This document shows, piece after piece, positions 35,481 through 48,945 of a stretch of DNA of 64,000 bases. Source of the stretch: Acholoe squamosa (Eukaryota > Annelida > Polychaeta > Phyllodocida > Polynoidae); assembly GCA_949317995.1 (NCBI GenBank), contig OX439046.1:37050002-37114001 (forward strand), given 5' to 3'. How positions within the stretch are numbered: the stretch's first letter is position 1; the number at the start of each line of letters is the position of its first letter. Made by a program: the position numbers and the translations under genes. The notes below the pieces were generated by a model. That model did no database searches. It had not been told where the DNA came from and saw only the letters and a list, made by a program, of their open reading frames with translations.

Positions 35481-38400
35481 TGAACATCCACCAAACTGGG
35501 AGTGACTCCTTCAGTAGGCGCAGAACGACTCAATGCCTTGTCAGACACCATGCAGAACCCCTCCTCCTCCTGTCCACCTGTCCTCTCTTTGAGGAGGATA
35601 TTTTCACCACATCTGTGGCATCACTCGCTGCTTCTCTGTGGGGAATTGATCCCCCCTCTTCCCCATAGAGTCTGGTCTGTCTTTCTACTGAGGGGCAGGG
35701 TTGGGGAGGGGGTGCGGGTCGAATCACTGCCTGGGTAGTGTCTATAAATGTATGTAAAGATATAGGAAATGAGAACGGACAATGGTGTGACTATGAAAAA
35801 TGCGACTGCAATTTATTTACTTTTTTCAACCACGAATGCGAAGCCAAATAGTATTGCATATATGGCACAAGGGTAACTGTGGATACTGTGAAATGCAATA
35901 TATGTATATGTCAAGCATCATGTGAAACATGTACGCCTACATGTATCATGTTACATTTGTCAACTGTGTGCGATCAATACAGAGATTAGATTATAAGGGT
36001 AGCATCCATGGCTACATAACAACACGGGCATAACTCATTAATGCAGTCCACAAGAAATGCATCCTACAACCATCTGCACCATTGAATACCAAACAATCAT
36101 ATCTCTCCTAATAAATGTCGTGTGTACTAATCATATCACCATGAGATGGATACGTCTGTGCTGTGGTTCCATGAAAGATTCCTGAACAATCACGACTGTT
36201 GCTACTTTCTCTCAGCAATACAGTGTGAAATCAGCACAAGTGTACTTTATGTTTCAGGATATCTAATTATTTGTTTACGTGTACAGAAGTGTATTGATGA
36301 GTTAATGTATAGGGACCCAAAATATTCCCAACCCTGCCATTTTCATTACTCACATGACTGTCCAATTCGCATCTCAAACTCACGTCATATTTTCACTTCT
36401 CCAGTCCCTAGCTCTAACATTCAGTGTATACATTACAATCTCCACATCTTCGTTATTCCCATCTCCAGATTGACAGGCAATATGATGTATATATGCCTTA
36501 CCAAATGCTGTCCAAGTAGGATGTGGACTGACACACTTCTACCAGTAGGATCTACATCTCCCACAACCAAACAATAGTCCTGTTGGTAAAGTCCTATTGG
36601 TTTTCATCTACCATCGTGAGTTCCTGATTTACTGCAGTGATGGCCATGGTTATGATATAAACATATATCAATCATTCTCTATATGTTGGGACGTTCCTTT
36701 CAACCACAAAGCCGCTATTTTCATTTATGACATCTAGAATCTCCAATAGACAATGTCATTAATTAATTCCTCGTATGTTGCCACTATAGGTTAGTCAACT
36801 ATATCAATTAACTATATCAAACTATTCACCAGTATACATGATATATGATTAAAAAAGGGTACATGGGATCTATCATTACCTTTATGGTATCCTAACAAAA
36901 TACCCCCCCCCCCATAGACTATGCAAGATAGTCATTACTATACTCACGGTATATGCTTTAGCTGTACTTGAAGTGTGGCTGGGACATGATGATCGTACTC
37001 CAGGACTCCCTCCTCCCGGCCCCCTCACTCACTCCCTGCCGGCGGCCAACCCTACGGGCTGCCCCAGCTGCTGCTAGTACTATATACACTGCTACCTCAC
37101 TAGCCGCTCCCTTCTCTGACGTTTATTTAGGTAATCCGAAAATGTGTTGAAATATAGGCGGCAATATAAGGGACAGACGAACTGTGCCGTACCCTGCCTG
37201 GATCACCAGGGGACAAGTGTAGTGTGTAGGAGAGAGAGAGTAGGATATATAGATAGGTGTAGGTACCGGTGGTGGGATGAGGATGGGACGTATATCTGTA
37301 GTATTGGTGGTGGTAGTAGTCAGATAGTAGTGTATATGGTGGGTGCCTGGGTCCCTGGGCTGCCTGTGGTTGGCTGTGGTAGTGTGGGTGGGTGATGAGG
37401 GGAGCAGGCTAGTTGGCTAGGCCCTGTGGCTGTCTGTTACTGGTACTGGTGCCTGGCCCTTTCTGCTCCCCCTGCAGCTGCTGCTGTCGGCTGCTGCTGC
37501 TGCTGCTGTCGGCTGCTGCTGCTGCTGCTGCTGTCGGCTGCTGCTACTTCTGCTGCTATAGGCGATGATCAGGTCTGTGAGCCGTTCTGAGCAACTCACC
37601 AAATACAGAGAGCAGCTCCTGCTATGCTGGTACCCTCTGCCTTCTGCTGCTGCAACACTGCTCCTCTGGGCATGGGTCCTATCTCCAAATCTCCAATATC
37701 ATGTATAGAGCCACACAAGCAAACGTGCGCAATGTCTACTACCGGTTAACCAAAGCTCGGGAGCAATTGCTGGATGCTGTCATAAAGAGTAGCTCGGAAT
37801 GACCGAGTAGCCGGCCGAGTAGCTCAGGCTTAAACTCCACATTCAGGCTCGGCCGGGATCTACTACTACTCCCCAATGTTCCCCCCGTTCTGCAGCACTA
37901 GAGCCCCAGGCCATCCATTAGGGACTGGGGGTGGGGGTTGTGAGGTGGGGAGCTGCTCCGTGAACTGCTTCTATAGGATCTGAGCCAACATGCCCCCACG
38001 TGCACTGCACGAGCAGGGAAGGAAGGTGTGACTCAGTTATAAAGCAGCTCCCTTCTCCACACTGCTCCAGCTCTATACAGAGCTCAATTTTCCTATATTT
38101 ACTCCTCCCTCCCCATCTCTTTTCTCCAATTCCCCTTAGCCTGTTGCAGCTCCTCGTACAGCTCCCTTTCCCCTCACAGCTCCTCCAACTAATACTACCC
38201 CCACTGTCCTTTTGAATCTCACACCACTTTGTAATCCTGTGTTACTGAGTCAGTCCTCACCCTTGACATTACTAGGGTAGCTGCATAAACTGCTCCAGTA
38301 CCTGACAGGTCCCGTTCATTATTGAGGTGCTGCTAGTGTCTTGTGGCCAGCACCCGCGGGCCAGCACCTTAGAAGTAGGAAATGTCCTGCTGTGAGGTAA

Positions 38401-41145
38401 GGTAGAATGGAGACGGTACAGCGCCACCTTGCCTGCCTACTCCCACTGCCGGCTTGAGGACTGACTTCTCCCACTGCCTGTCTGGGCTATTGCCTCCTGC
38501 CTCCCAGCACTGCTGCTGCTGCTGCTGCTCGTCGTGCTATAGACGAGTTACCTCATCGTCAGCAAGGCAGCCATTGTGCCATTGTCTTAATGGTAACTGT
38601 GATTAGGCTGGCCATATAGCACAGGTACGGAATTCCTCTCAAAGAATTGTATAGGTTCATGAATCTTTCTTTCATCCGATAAATCCGACTTGGTGTCAGC
38701 ACAGGTTGTCTCTTTGATGTCAGCAACGGCACTTTTACAGTGTTATAGTTTGGTACAAGATGCACCCTCAAGACCCTGCCCTCTACTCAAAGCAGAAGCC
38801 TGAAGAAATCCTACTGCTTGTTCGACTACCGGCAATGCTGCTGCTGTTGCTCTATGGCCCTGGTGCTGCAGGTACCGCTGGTTCTGCTGCTGCTCTAGAC
38901 TTGCTAAAGTCTCTCAATTATGCAAAGGCAGTTGTGAATATGTAATTTCAAATTATCTACATTTTGTATCAATGGTCCAGTCGACTAGGTCAATGACATT
39001 GGTACAGCTGGTTATTTAGCTTCTGTGACAATGTTGAATGAGGATTTTTATTGCTTGTTGGTCGATTGCCCATTCTTGGTATCATTACTGACTTTACAAT
39101 TGCTGCTCCTATTGCTAGGTATAGGTTATTGGCAATTGCTCTCTTGCTGCCAATCCCTTCTGGTATATTGGCTGACTGTTGGTGCTACCTTATTAATTAA
39201 ACGCAGTTAACAACAATCATACCTGGAGCCATTTGCATGGACAAGCTTTCCATCTGTTCTTGCTTGCTCAGTTTAAAACAAGAAGATACTTTCTGCCACC
39301 ACACATTGTCACATTCCTACCGCCTCACATAGAACAAAGTTTCAAAAGTCGAGCTCAGGTAAATATGCCCTATACTACATAGGCCTGATTTTCTTACAAT
39401 CAAGGTGTGCCTTACTTGCGAGGTCGCCCTTTAGATGAGATGCTTCGGAGATACATCTGTACATCTTGCATAGTACACCTGAACATCTCCAGTGTTTACA
39501 TAGGATTAGTGCACTTGCATGCTTGTACATGTATATTGTAATGAGAGGTTTTGGCCTGTCTACTGCTGCAGATGCTGCATCCATCTACTACTCAGACGGA
39601 TGCATTCGGAAACGGCTACAGTAAGAGCCTTTTGTGGAGAAGCATTTGGAGGTGGTGTGCCCATGTCCCCGTCCTTGGACCATGTAACAATGACAAAACT
39701 GCATACTGATATTCCATGGCAACCCTTTTAGTATATAGAGGCACACTTCTCAACAGTATGTATAACTGCATTAATATGACAACCATTGATGCAATGGAGA
39801 GTATCCAATACCTCATCCCTTACAATGTAAGTACAAGGATATGCATCGTGTATACATACTACCGTGTGTATTGTGTTGTGTATACCCATATGTACCGGGG
39901 GTGGCAGGGGATTTCGTCAAGGTTGTCAACACAATAGTTCCACATGCACTCCGATTTTAAGTGGGAAGTAATGGACTCCGGTGAGCCGTGCAATTAATGT
40001 TTAAGGCATCACTTTGTCTGACCAGGTTAACGTCTTGTATCCGGTATTCCAGGATGACAGGATAGCCCTCTTTTGTTTTCAGAGGCCATTTTACTGTAAA
40101 GCACTTGTTAGAATAGAGGATTGAATAGGCCATCAACAGCCTGGGAAAATGTGGGGAATCACGAACAAACATCAAGATAGAATCACCAGGTAAAAACAGA
40201 TTCTTCACACGCGTGCAGTAAATGGAAAACAAAGTGATGCTGAAAGCTAGCTATTTCTCATTCCATCTTTCCCTGTTCTAAATCGATCATTCACTTGAAC
40301 CTGGAATGAATTTCCTATTTCCCACCTAACCTATTTCTTAGAAAAGCCGGCTGCACGGATGAAAACATCTAAAACGCATTTCAGAAACGTGTGAGTAGAG
40401 GACTTTATCTTTGGGTCATCGCCAGAGATTTCAGTAAAACCCACAGAGATTTCATAACGTATGAAATCCTGGAACGCTGGCCAATTTTTTTTTAATTTTT
40501 TTTTTTTTGCAATCAGGAATCGATATGAATAAAATACAATGTACAGAAATCCATGGAATTCCTATGAAAATAGGGAAGTGGCATGTCTGAAGTTCCTTCT
40601 ATGTATTGGTTCCATACACTACATTTTAACATTCAAAAGAATGCACCATCCCCACCTGACTACTGTAAAGATGAATCATAGAGATGAAACATGTGTTTGC
40701 ACATGTGTGTACAGCTATAACATTCATTATATTCATATAATGCTGCCGTTTACAGCGTCATTTCTGTCGATATCCCTGTTTTACAGTGTTAGTCGATTTA
40801 TGGGAAAAGGGGACGTGTCACGACAATGTCACGATGATATATAACAAAACATCATTATACAATGTGTGTACATGTATAGCAAGTATTCTGGTTGTCTGTT
40901 TCAATCGCACCTGGAGTCGAACGCTTCATTTCCATCATATAACATCAGAGAGCAAAGTGTATGGATTTTACTTTTTGTGCTGAGATAAAAGTCTGGGTCA
41001 ATTACATATAGCCTATATTAGGACGGCATCCATGAAATATCGAGCAGCAAACGTATGACAAGCCGTAAGGATGCAGCAGCGTCATCTGTGTGTGATTACA
41101 TAACTTGTTTCAAGATGGCCTCCTCCATACAGGAATGGCTCTGTT
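35481..41145. other. No gene recognised; GC-richer patch at 37.0-38.6 kb
   Basis: This stretch is richer in GC, CpG and CTG runs than its surroundings between about 36.98 and 38.57 kb. That could be a promoter or first-exon region, but I see no protein homology. A CTG/CAG tract is at 37481-37550. A possible minus-strand donor, G|GTGAGT, occurs at about 37594-37600. Confidence 0.35.
37481..37550. repeat. CTG/CAG trinucleotide tract with TCGG interruptions
   Basis: Runs of (CTG)4-7 separated by TCGG three times. On the minus strand it reads as glutamine/alanine in a 61-codon frame, which has no other support as protein. Confidence 0.85.
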
Positions 41146-42023
41146 CCCTATAGGATTTCCTACAGAGGACTACACCCAGGTCCTCTATGTATATCAGGTC
41201 AGTGTATGAGGGCGATATGTCCCTATAGGATTACCTACAGAGGACTACACCCAGGTCCTCTATGTATATCAGGTCAGTTTATGAGGGCGGTATGTCCCTG
41301 TAGGATTACCTACAGAGGACTACACCCAGGTCCTCTATGTATATCAGGTCAGTGTATGAGGGCGATATGTCCCTATAGGATTACCTACAGAGGACTACAC
41401 CCAGGTCCTCTATGTATATCAGGTCAGTGTATGAGGGCGATATGTCCCTATAGGATTACCTACAGAGGACTACACCCAGGTCCTCTATGTAGATCAGGTC
41501 AGTGTATGAGGGCGATATGTCCCTATAGGATTACCTACAGAGGACTACACCCAGGTCCTCTATGTATATCAGGTCAGTGTATGAGGGCGGTATGTCCCTA
41601 TAGGATTACCTACAGAGGACTACACCCAGGTCCTCTATGTATATCAGGTCAGTGTATGAGGGTGATATGTCCCTATAGGATTACCTACAGAGGACTACAC
41701 CCAGGTCCTCTATGTATATCAGGTCAGTGTATGAGGGCGATATATCCCTATAGGATTACCTACAGAGGACTACACCCAGGTCCTCTATGTATATCAGGTC
41801 AGTGTATGAGGACGATATGTCCCTATAGGATTACCTACAGAGGACTACACCCAGGTCCTCTATGTATATCAGGTCAGTGTATGAGGGCGGTATGTCCCTA
41901 TTGGATTACCTACAGAGGACTACACCCAGGTCCTCTATGTATATCAGGTCAGTGTATGAGGGCGATATATCCCTATAGGATTACCTACAGAGGACTACAC
42001 CCAGGTCCTCTATGTATATCAGG
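41146..42023 (+). repeat. 75-bp minisatellite with an internal hairpin
   Basis: About 11.7 nearly identical units of 75 bp (ATGAGGGCGATATGTCCCTA...TATATCAGGTCAGTGT). Each unit contains AGAGGAC and GTCCTCT nine bases apart, a 7-bp stem. Because 75 is divisible by three and one frame lacks stops, an 11-repeat, 274-codon frame runs through it (41206-42030). Every base difference between units that I found changes an amino acid, so protein-level constraint is not evident. I therefore annotate DNA repeat, not CDS. Confidence 0.9.
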
Positions 42024-44283
42024 TACCTAAACATGCTCCTTGACCCTAGACTACAGCCTGGGCACATGGCGGCCCCATGATATAGGTGGGTCACTGAAAG
42101 CTACGCCGCCCTCGTCTACATGAACATGTATGGTTATGGATCCGGTTCTATCTATAGCCTCTGATAGATGAGTCTATGCCACCTATGGAAGGCCCGTCTC
42201 TCCCGAAACAAGATTTACATAGAGATATATTGGTGTGACCACAGATATAAAGTAGTAGAGCTTCTACTCACGGAGGTGTCATGAATGCAGCCAACAATGT
42301 AAATGAAAAGAAATACTGACAACGTAGAAATCTATTTGTCTCATGTAGCCCGTTTAACATTTACGGACAAAAATAAAACAAGATGCAGGATATAAATAGT
42401 TTTATATATCAGGGCTGAGAAATAGGTTTAGAAAAATGATCTTATGATCTTAAAAGGAACAACTCTAACGGTTATATGTGTTTTCTTTGAATGAATTATT
42501 TCTCTCTTGAAACTGCTCCCGCTTTCATGAAATAATGTATCCAAACTTACCAAAGACTACTCTGAATCGTTGAAAAAACCCTTGAACTATAGAAGACTTT
42601 ATTTTCTGTGCGATAACGATTATATTATATTCATGGAGAAAGAGCTTGACATGACATGCATGAGGTCTTTAAGAACGATACTCTTCTAGTAGATATATTA
42701 AAGAACTCACATCCCTCTTGAGATTCTCAGTACATGTACAGTTATAATCCTGTTTGAATAATTTATTATTGAATACGTGTACTTAATTAAAACACCCAGA
42801 TATAGAAATGATAATCCAAGTGAGGCACTGCCTTAATGATACTTAAGGCATTGCCTCCCTGTCTTCCGAAGACCAGATACTGAGACTGTCGTTTAAAGGA
42901 GAACGACCTCTAAAACAGCCTACCTATCGGCGTCTTCCATTCGTCTGATATCTTTCTCCTCTTTTTACTCTCCCCACCTAACCTCTTATCCCCATTAGCA
43001 GGACCACACAGAACTGCACTGTCAGCAGTATAAACTATGAGGCCACACCTTTTGTTCTAGGTCTAAATTAATCAAGCTGGCATTTACAAAATAGTTAGGG
43101 TCTCGTAGTTAGGCACGGTTGGCCTGTCCGTCAGGAATGTGTCCGAGCTCAGGTTATAAGAAAAAAAATGTGAGTTTGCCATTATGGTTAGGGGAATAGA
43201 TCTTTGTTTCCAGTAGAAATTTGCATTTCAATCATTTCGTCAATTCTAATATTTTTATGATGAAATATATGTGTAAATGATGTGAACACACCATTGATTA
43301 TTGCTCATACATTGGTTCCCAATTGTTGGAAATGAAGGTGTTAACGTGGCAGTCAGTGGTGCGCAGTACCTGGTGCAAAGCAGGAAGTACACCTAACCTG
43401 GGACTTCTCAAGGATGCAGACAGGTGTTGTTACCTTGACTACCATCACTGACATGTATTTAACAGATATCAAAGTAAAACGTTTCTAGGAATGTAACCTT
43501 TATCGATTACGCTACCGGTGTTTTATTCCTTTGTAATTTTGGCAGTGTTAAAAGGGATATTGACAAAATGAGGATTGGCCTTCCATTTTTATTTTTTATT
43601 TATTTATTTTTTTTTGGGGAGGGGGTTACAATCAGGAATGTGCCCTATAGTAACATGTTAAATAGAGGCAAAATCTGCTTCGAGAATTGTTCATACATAT
43701 ACCTGTTAAAATAACCAGGATTGCTTGGAGGAAATACGTTAAAATGATAGTTTCCTAGACTGCACATCATTGGGCATCATTCCCATTTCGGAGGCTTCCC
43801 TATCTGCATGGGTCCTCAGACAGAATGAAACATGTCTCTGTAGCAGGGCGTCTTGAGCTGTGTTGGTGGATAGATACTGTGTGTATAAAGCACATTAGCA
43901 GCAAACTGCTGTCACATGGGGCCACTCTGCCACATCCACCACCCCACCACCACCACTACCAGGGCCATCAAGGAGTCCACAATGGGCTCCCGCAAATTAA
44001 TTGTCCAGAAGCCTGATGTGGAATGGGTGGTGTAGCAGCGCAGTGTGACGGTAAAGGACGTAGAGCCGTGAAAGGGAGCCGCCACAGGAGAAGATCACGT
44101 CGTCATTGAATTAACTCACATCAACTCGTATTAGCTGCTGCTTACTCATGTTAATCTGAGAAGAGGCTATCTCATCATATTGAGGCACTGAATGTCCCCC
44201 TGATGACGGTATTGATGAGGAGCAGATAGACGGACAGGATAAGGAGCAACTGAATGAAATAGCATTGAAGGACGGATTCATCC
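42024..44283. other. No gene recognised
   Basis: AT-rich sequence with short frames only. A T-rich/poly-G junction lies at about 43585-43626. No element edges resolved. Confidence 0.4.
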
Positions 44284-44295
44284 CATATTTGAAGA

Positions 44296-44472
44296 GAGTG
44301 AGTAATAGATGTTTAACACCATTTCGACAGGTAAGGTCATATTCATGGCGAGAGCTACATTACACAATTCACAGAGGAATGTGTCAGTGCCCGCGCATAT
44401 GTGCACCACACACATCCTGAGGGGATAGGAAAGAAGAGATATAGACCCATTTAAGTGGGCTAGGGAAGCCCG
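44296..44472 (-). mobile_element. SINE copy R3 (177 bp), tail type 2, reverse orientation
   Basis: Flanked by an exact 12-bp duplication CATATTTGAAGA (44284-44295 and 44473-44484). On the minus strand it runs CGGGCTTCCCTAGCCCACTT to GTTAAACATCTATTACTCAC, matching R2 in both head and tail. Confidence 0.85.
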
Positions 44473-45063
44473 CATATTTGAAGACATGAAGCAGTGGACT
44501 AGACAGTGTAGAGAGAAAAATAACAAAGAAGGGAGGAATGAGGGGAGATTATGCAAGATAATGACAGGCTGGGGCTGAGTGATTACTGTTTTAATGGGTA
44601 TACATCGAGGACACTATATGCAAAATGACTTCTCTGCAATCTCCTGAGTAATAAAGCTATCCATTACTGCTCATCTCATATGAATTCGTTAGCTCTCATT
44701 CTGTTTTCTTTAATTGTTCACTCGTAGGATGTTAGGGTTATATATGGACACTGAAACGGTAGGTTCTGATGCTCATTCGGTGACTTCTTTGGTCCAATTT
44801 CCAACAATTTATGGTATGAGAAAAGTAAGCAGAAATCAAGTCGTCTTATATCTCCATGGCGTGCTGCCAATGGCCAGCAATCCTTTGAAGTGTTTTTCAA
44901 AGGTGATATAGGTCGATTGAAAAAAACCCACAAAAACCCTCTTTTACTAACAGTCCTTGTTGCATGATGATGAAGAAAATTGCTTGCGCTCGTGACTGAG
45001 GCTTAATTTTTTTTATATTTTGGTTACGATATACTTTAATGTACAACTTGTTAGCAACTTTAA

Positions 45064-46112
45064 AATGCTAATGCAGCATTGCCTGTATGTATGTGAGTTA
45101 AACTCTAAATTGCTAATGCACCATTACATGTATGTACATGAGTTAAACGCTGGTGTAGCATGAGCTACACTACACCTAATGCACCATTACATGTATGTAC
45201 ATGAGTTAAACGCTGGTGTAGCATGAGCTACACTACACCTAATGCACCATTACATGTATGTACGTGAGTTAAACGCTGGTGTAGCATGAGCTACACAACA
45301 CCTAATGCACCATTACATGTATGTATGTGAGTTAAATGCTGGTGTAGCATGAGCTACACTACACCTAATGCACCATTACATGTATGTATGTGAGTTAAAC
45401 GCTGGTGTAGCACAAGCTACACTACACCTAATGCACCATTACATGTATGTATGTGAGTTAAATGCTGGTGTAGCATGAGCTACACTACACCTAATGCACC
45501 ATTACATGTATGTATGTGAGTTAAATGCTGGTGCAGCATGAGCTACACTACACCTAATGCACCATTACATGTATGTACGTGAGTTAAACGCTGTTGTAGC
45601 ATGAGCTACACAACACCTAATGCACCATTACATGTATGTATGTGAGTTAAATGCTGGTGTAGCATGAGCTACACTACACTAATGCACCATTACATGTATG
45701 TATGTGAGTTAAACGCTGGTGTAGCATGAGCTACACTACACCTAATGCACCATTACATGTATGTATGTGAGTTAAACACTGGTGTAGCATCAGCTACACT
45801 ATACCTAATGCACCATTACATGTATGTATGTGAGTTAAACACTGGTGTAGCATGAGCTACACTACACCTAATGCACCATTGCATGTAAGTACGTGAGTTA
45901 AACGCTGGTGTAGTGCTACACTACACCTAATGCACCATTACATGTATGTACGTGAGTTAAATGCTGGTGTAGCATGAGCTACACTACACCTAATGCACCA
46001 TTACATGTATGTACGTGAGTTAAACGCTGGTGTAGCATGAGCTACACTACACCTAATGCACCATTACATGTATGTATGTGAGTTAAATGCTTGTGTAGCG
46101 CTACACTACACC
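45064..46112 (+). repeat. 63-bp minisatellite with a per-unit hairpin
   Basis: About 16 units of CTAATGCACCATTACATGTA...GAGTTAAACGCTGGTGTAGC. Most units hold GTGTAGC-ATGA-GCTACAC, a perfect 7-bp stem with a 4-base loop. Two units (near 45910 and 46098) have lost the ATGAGC-type loop and read GTAGTGCTACAC or GTAGCGCTACAC. Confidence 0.9.
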
Positions 46113-48066
46113 TTGGTGGAAACATGCGATGATAACCAAAATCGGACAAGCAGCTCCAGTTCATACCTAGCGCTGCTCACCGAGCAATCACACGCCCCAC
46201 GAGAGCCATCTAATAAATATGTCATCAAAGAGAAATGCCATCATCAAAACTCTTGATTGGATAGGGCGATCACATTGAGGGATAGGACAATGTAGATCAA
46301 CCAAATCACAGCAATTCACACCTTGCTTGGAGAGACTGCCAAATATCAAAGGTTACGGAATGAGTGCATAGTCAGGTTGTTTGAGAAGAACTGATGAGTG
46401 GGAATACTATGGGTGCTATATATACAATGTGTTGGCACCAGTTAATATACAGGGTCTATGGTGTGAAGATACGGTAGAATTAGCTGTCGCCTCTAAAGGC
46501 CTACTTACACTACTACTGACACACAACAATACACTAAACATGAATAAGTGATTATTTTGTATATTATATGGTCTTAGACCCCCTCCCCTACCCTGCACTG
46601 AAAAACAGTGGCACAGCTACTTAGTGATCAGTCTGGTGATTGTGTACCGAAAAAACTTCTGAAATTTTCCTTCACTGTTCTCTTTGAAAAAAAAAAATCT
46701 ACTTTAATAAAGCTTAGATCCAGAGCATAATGTATATGTAATTGCCTTTAAATGTCTGCAATGCTCTTTTTCGCTGGAATTAAATGTGGACAAGACATAG
46801 ATCTTTTCTGATAGGGTTTCATACCTTTTCATCGTATGTTGCCTCGTACGGTGTTTGCTTGATGCCAGCTTTCACTGTCTCCACTGTTGCCTGTTGGTGT
46901 TAGGCAGTGCCCCACTGCCAACGCACCGTGATTCTATTGGCAGCCACTGGGGCAAGTTTCACAGACCACCAAAACTATTCCTCCATTATTGCTCTAATTC
47001 CCCTGTTTGTGAATGATATCCAATTGTAATTTCTTGAAATCTATAACCATACTACATGTTATTAATTCCATCAAAACCTGTCGAAGTTGATCCACTTCTA
47101 TCTGCATGGAAACGTCATGCCCTTCTTTTCAATACAGTAAGGAAAGCTAGCACCTTTTGCGATGAGAAAAGGGAGAGATGCACTCATTTCGTTCCCTTTG
47201 ATAAAAAAAGAAAAGAAAAGGGAGAGATGAATAAAATATTTACCCAATGGTGCTCCTTAGGTACTAAATGTGATCCAGACCACACTTTCCCCCAGATAAT
47301 GGAGTCTCTGGATTTTCTAAGTTGCTACTGTTGGGAAAAGCGGAAGTAATTATTCTTTGATAGAGTCCATGGTGGCCAGCATACAGCGGCTATGGCAAAT
47401 ACACCAACCGGGCAGCATAGAAACACGCCACATGGCGGGGTAATGGTCCTCCTTCAGCCAATAAACCACACACAAAACGCTGCTGAGCTCTGTGTGTCCA
47501 TTACGCATGGCCAAACCCTTTCCAAGACTTGTGTCTCGATTACAAATAAGCAAACACTTTCCATAACAGCAAATGGTGTCATTGAACATAACACACAAAG
47601 CAAGGTGCTTAAATCAAACGTATTATGTCCTCTTGCTGTAAACTGAGTTGGTGAACCAGTACAGAAACTGATAGAGACCCTAGCTACATACAGAGAGGTG
47701 TAGGAGCTTAATAGGGGGACTGAACTAATGTAGCTGTGCAGGGCAGCCAACTGAAGGGGCGTTTTAAAGCCCTTGAACCAGCTGTATTCATCGGATTACA
47801 AGGTCCTATTGGGACATGAGTGCATCTCCATGGTTATGGATCTTGTGAAAAACAATACCCTGTTCATTCCATTTTACTGTATCTTGTAGAATGAATTTAC
47901 ATAGATTCAACTCTAAATTTTAATCTGAGAAATTATGACAGCGATGGGCAATCATATATGTTCTTGAGTTGTATCCCTATGTAACCATTCATCCAGTAAC
48001 CTTAAAGTCTAAAAACTCTACCCTATTTTAATGATAGCCTATTTTAATAGTTTTTGCCTCAAATAA
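46113..48066. other. No gene recognised
   Basis: Short frames only, including a 97-codon plus-strand frame (47056-47349) with no recognisable domain. No repeats with clear edges. Confidence 0.4.
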
Positions 48067-48945
48067 AAAGATTTTGGCATACCTGTTGAAAAGTGTGCCT
48101 CAATAGACGAGAGAAGCAGGTGTATCTGATGCAGCTGATGACGTCACAATTGCCAAAATACATCAGAGGCTGCATTGCTTATACATGGAGGGAGTTGCAA
48201 AGGACTTTTTCTTTAGTAATAGTACAAAATGTAAAAGGTACATGATTATGGCATTGCACAGGGACCTTCTATTAGGTCAGTGTACCAGAGAGAAAGATAT
48301 AAACAGCTAGCACCTGTTTGCCCCCTTGCAGTACTGTGTAAGCTCAACTGAGATGCATTTTGGCAATCGTGACATCATCAGATGCAGCAGACAGACCTGC
48401 TGCTCTCCTCTATAGTGCCATATATCAATTATTTGAGGCAAAAATTATCAAAATATGCTGTCATGAAAATAGGGTAATTGGGGAGGGAAATTGAGGAGGG
48501 GAATAAATAGTTAAAAGTAAACAAAAGTTATGTGTTATTTACTATAAATGAGATGTGCAGTCGTACATATAAAAGATTTTGGCATACCTGTTGAAAAGTG
48601 TGCCATCATCAGATGCAGCAGACAGACCTGCTGCTCTCCTCTATAGTGCCATATATCAATTATTTGAGGCAAAAATTATCAAAATATGCTGTCATGAAAA
48701 TAGGGTAGTGTTTTACTTTAACTCGATGAGGCAGTACTCTGTCATTCTGAATCTTTGCTAACCTTTGTATTTTTTTTTTCTTTCTTTGTATTTTGATAAC
48801 GGGAGGGGGGGGGGGGTTGGGGTGAGCAGAAATGAGGGTCAACCCAAGGAAGGGGGAAATTGAGGAGGGGAATAAATAGTTAGAAGTAAACAAAAGTTAT
48901 GTGTTATTTACTATAAAAGAGATGTGCAGTCGTACATATAAAAGA
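48067..48945 (+). repeat. Interleaved segmental duplications
   Basis: Three segments each occur twice: AAAGATTTTGGCATACCTGT (48067 and 48571), CATCATCAGATGCAGCAGAC through AATAGGGTA (about 48373 and 48602), and GGGGAATAAATAGTTA(A/G)AAG through GTCGTACATATAAAAG (about 48498 and 48858). Order and spacing suggest two successive tandem duplications, with a T-run and G-run insertion near 48768-48817 in the later copy. Confidence 0.8.

Noticed and set aside
36146..36577. 143-codon plus-strand frame
   Set aside because: No recognisable domain, no splice or promoter context; length is within chance for 64 kb in six frames.
41206..42030. 274-codon open frame of 25-residue repeats
   Set aside because: Explained by a 75-bp tandem repeat without stops in one frame; the unit differences found are all amino-acid changing.
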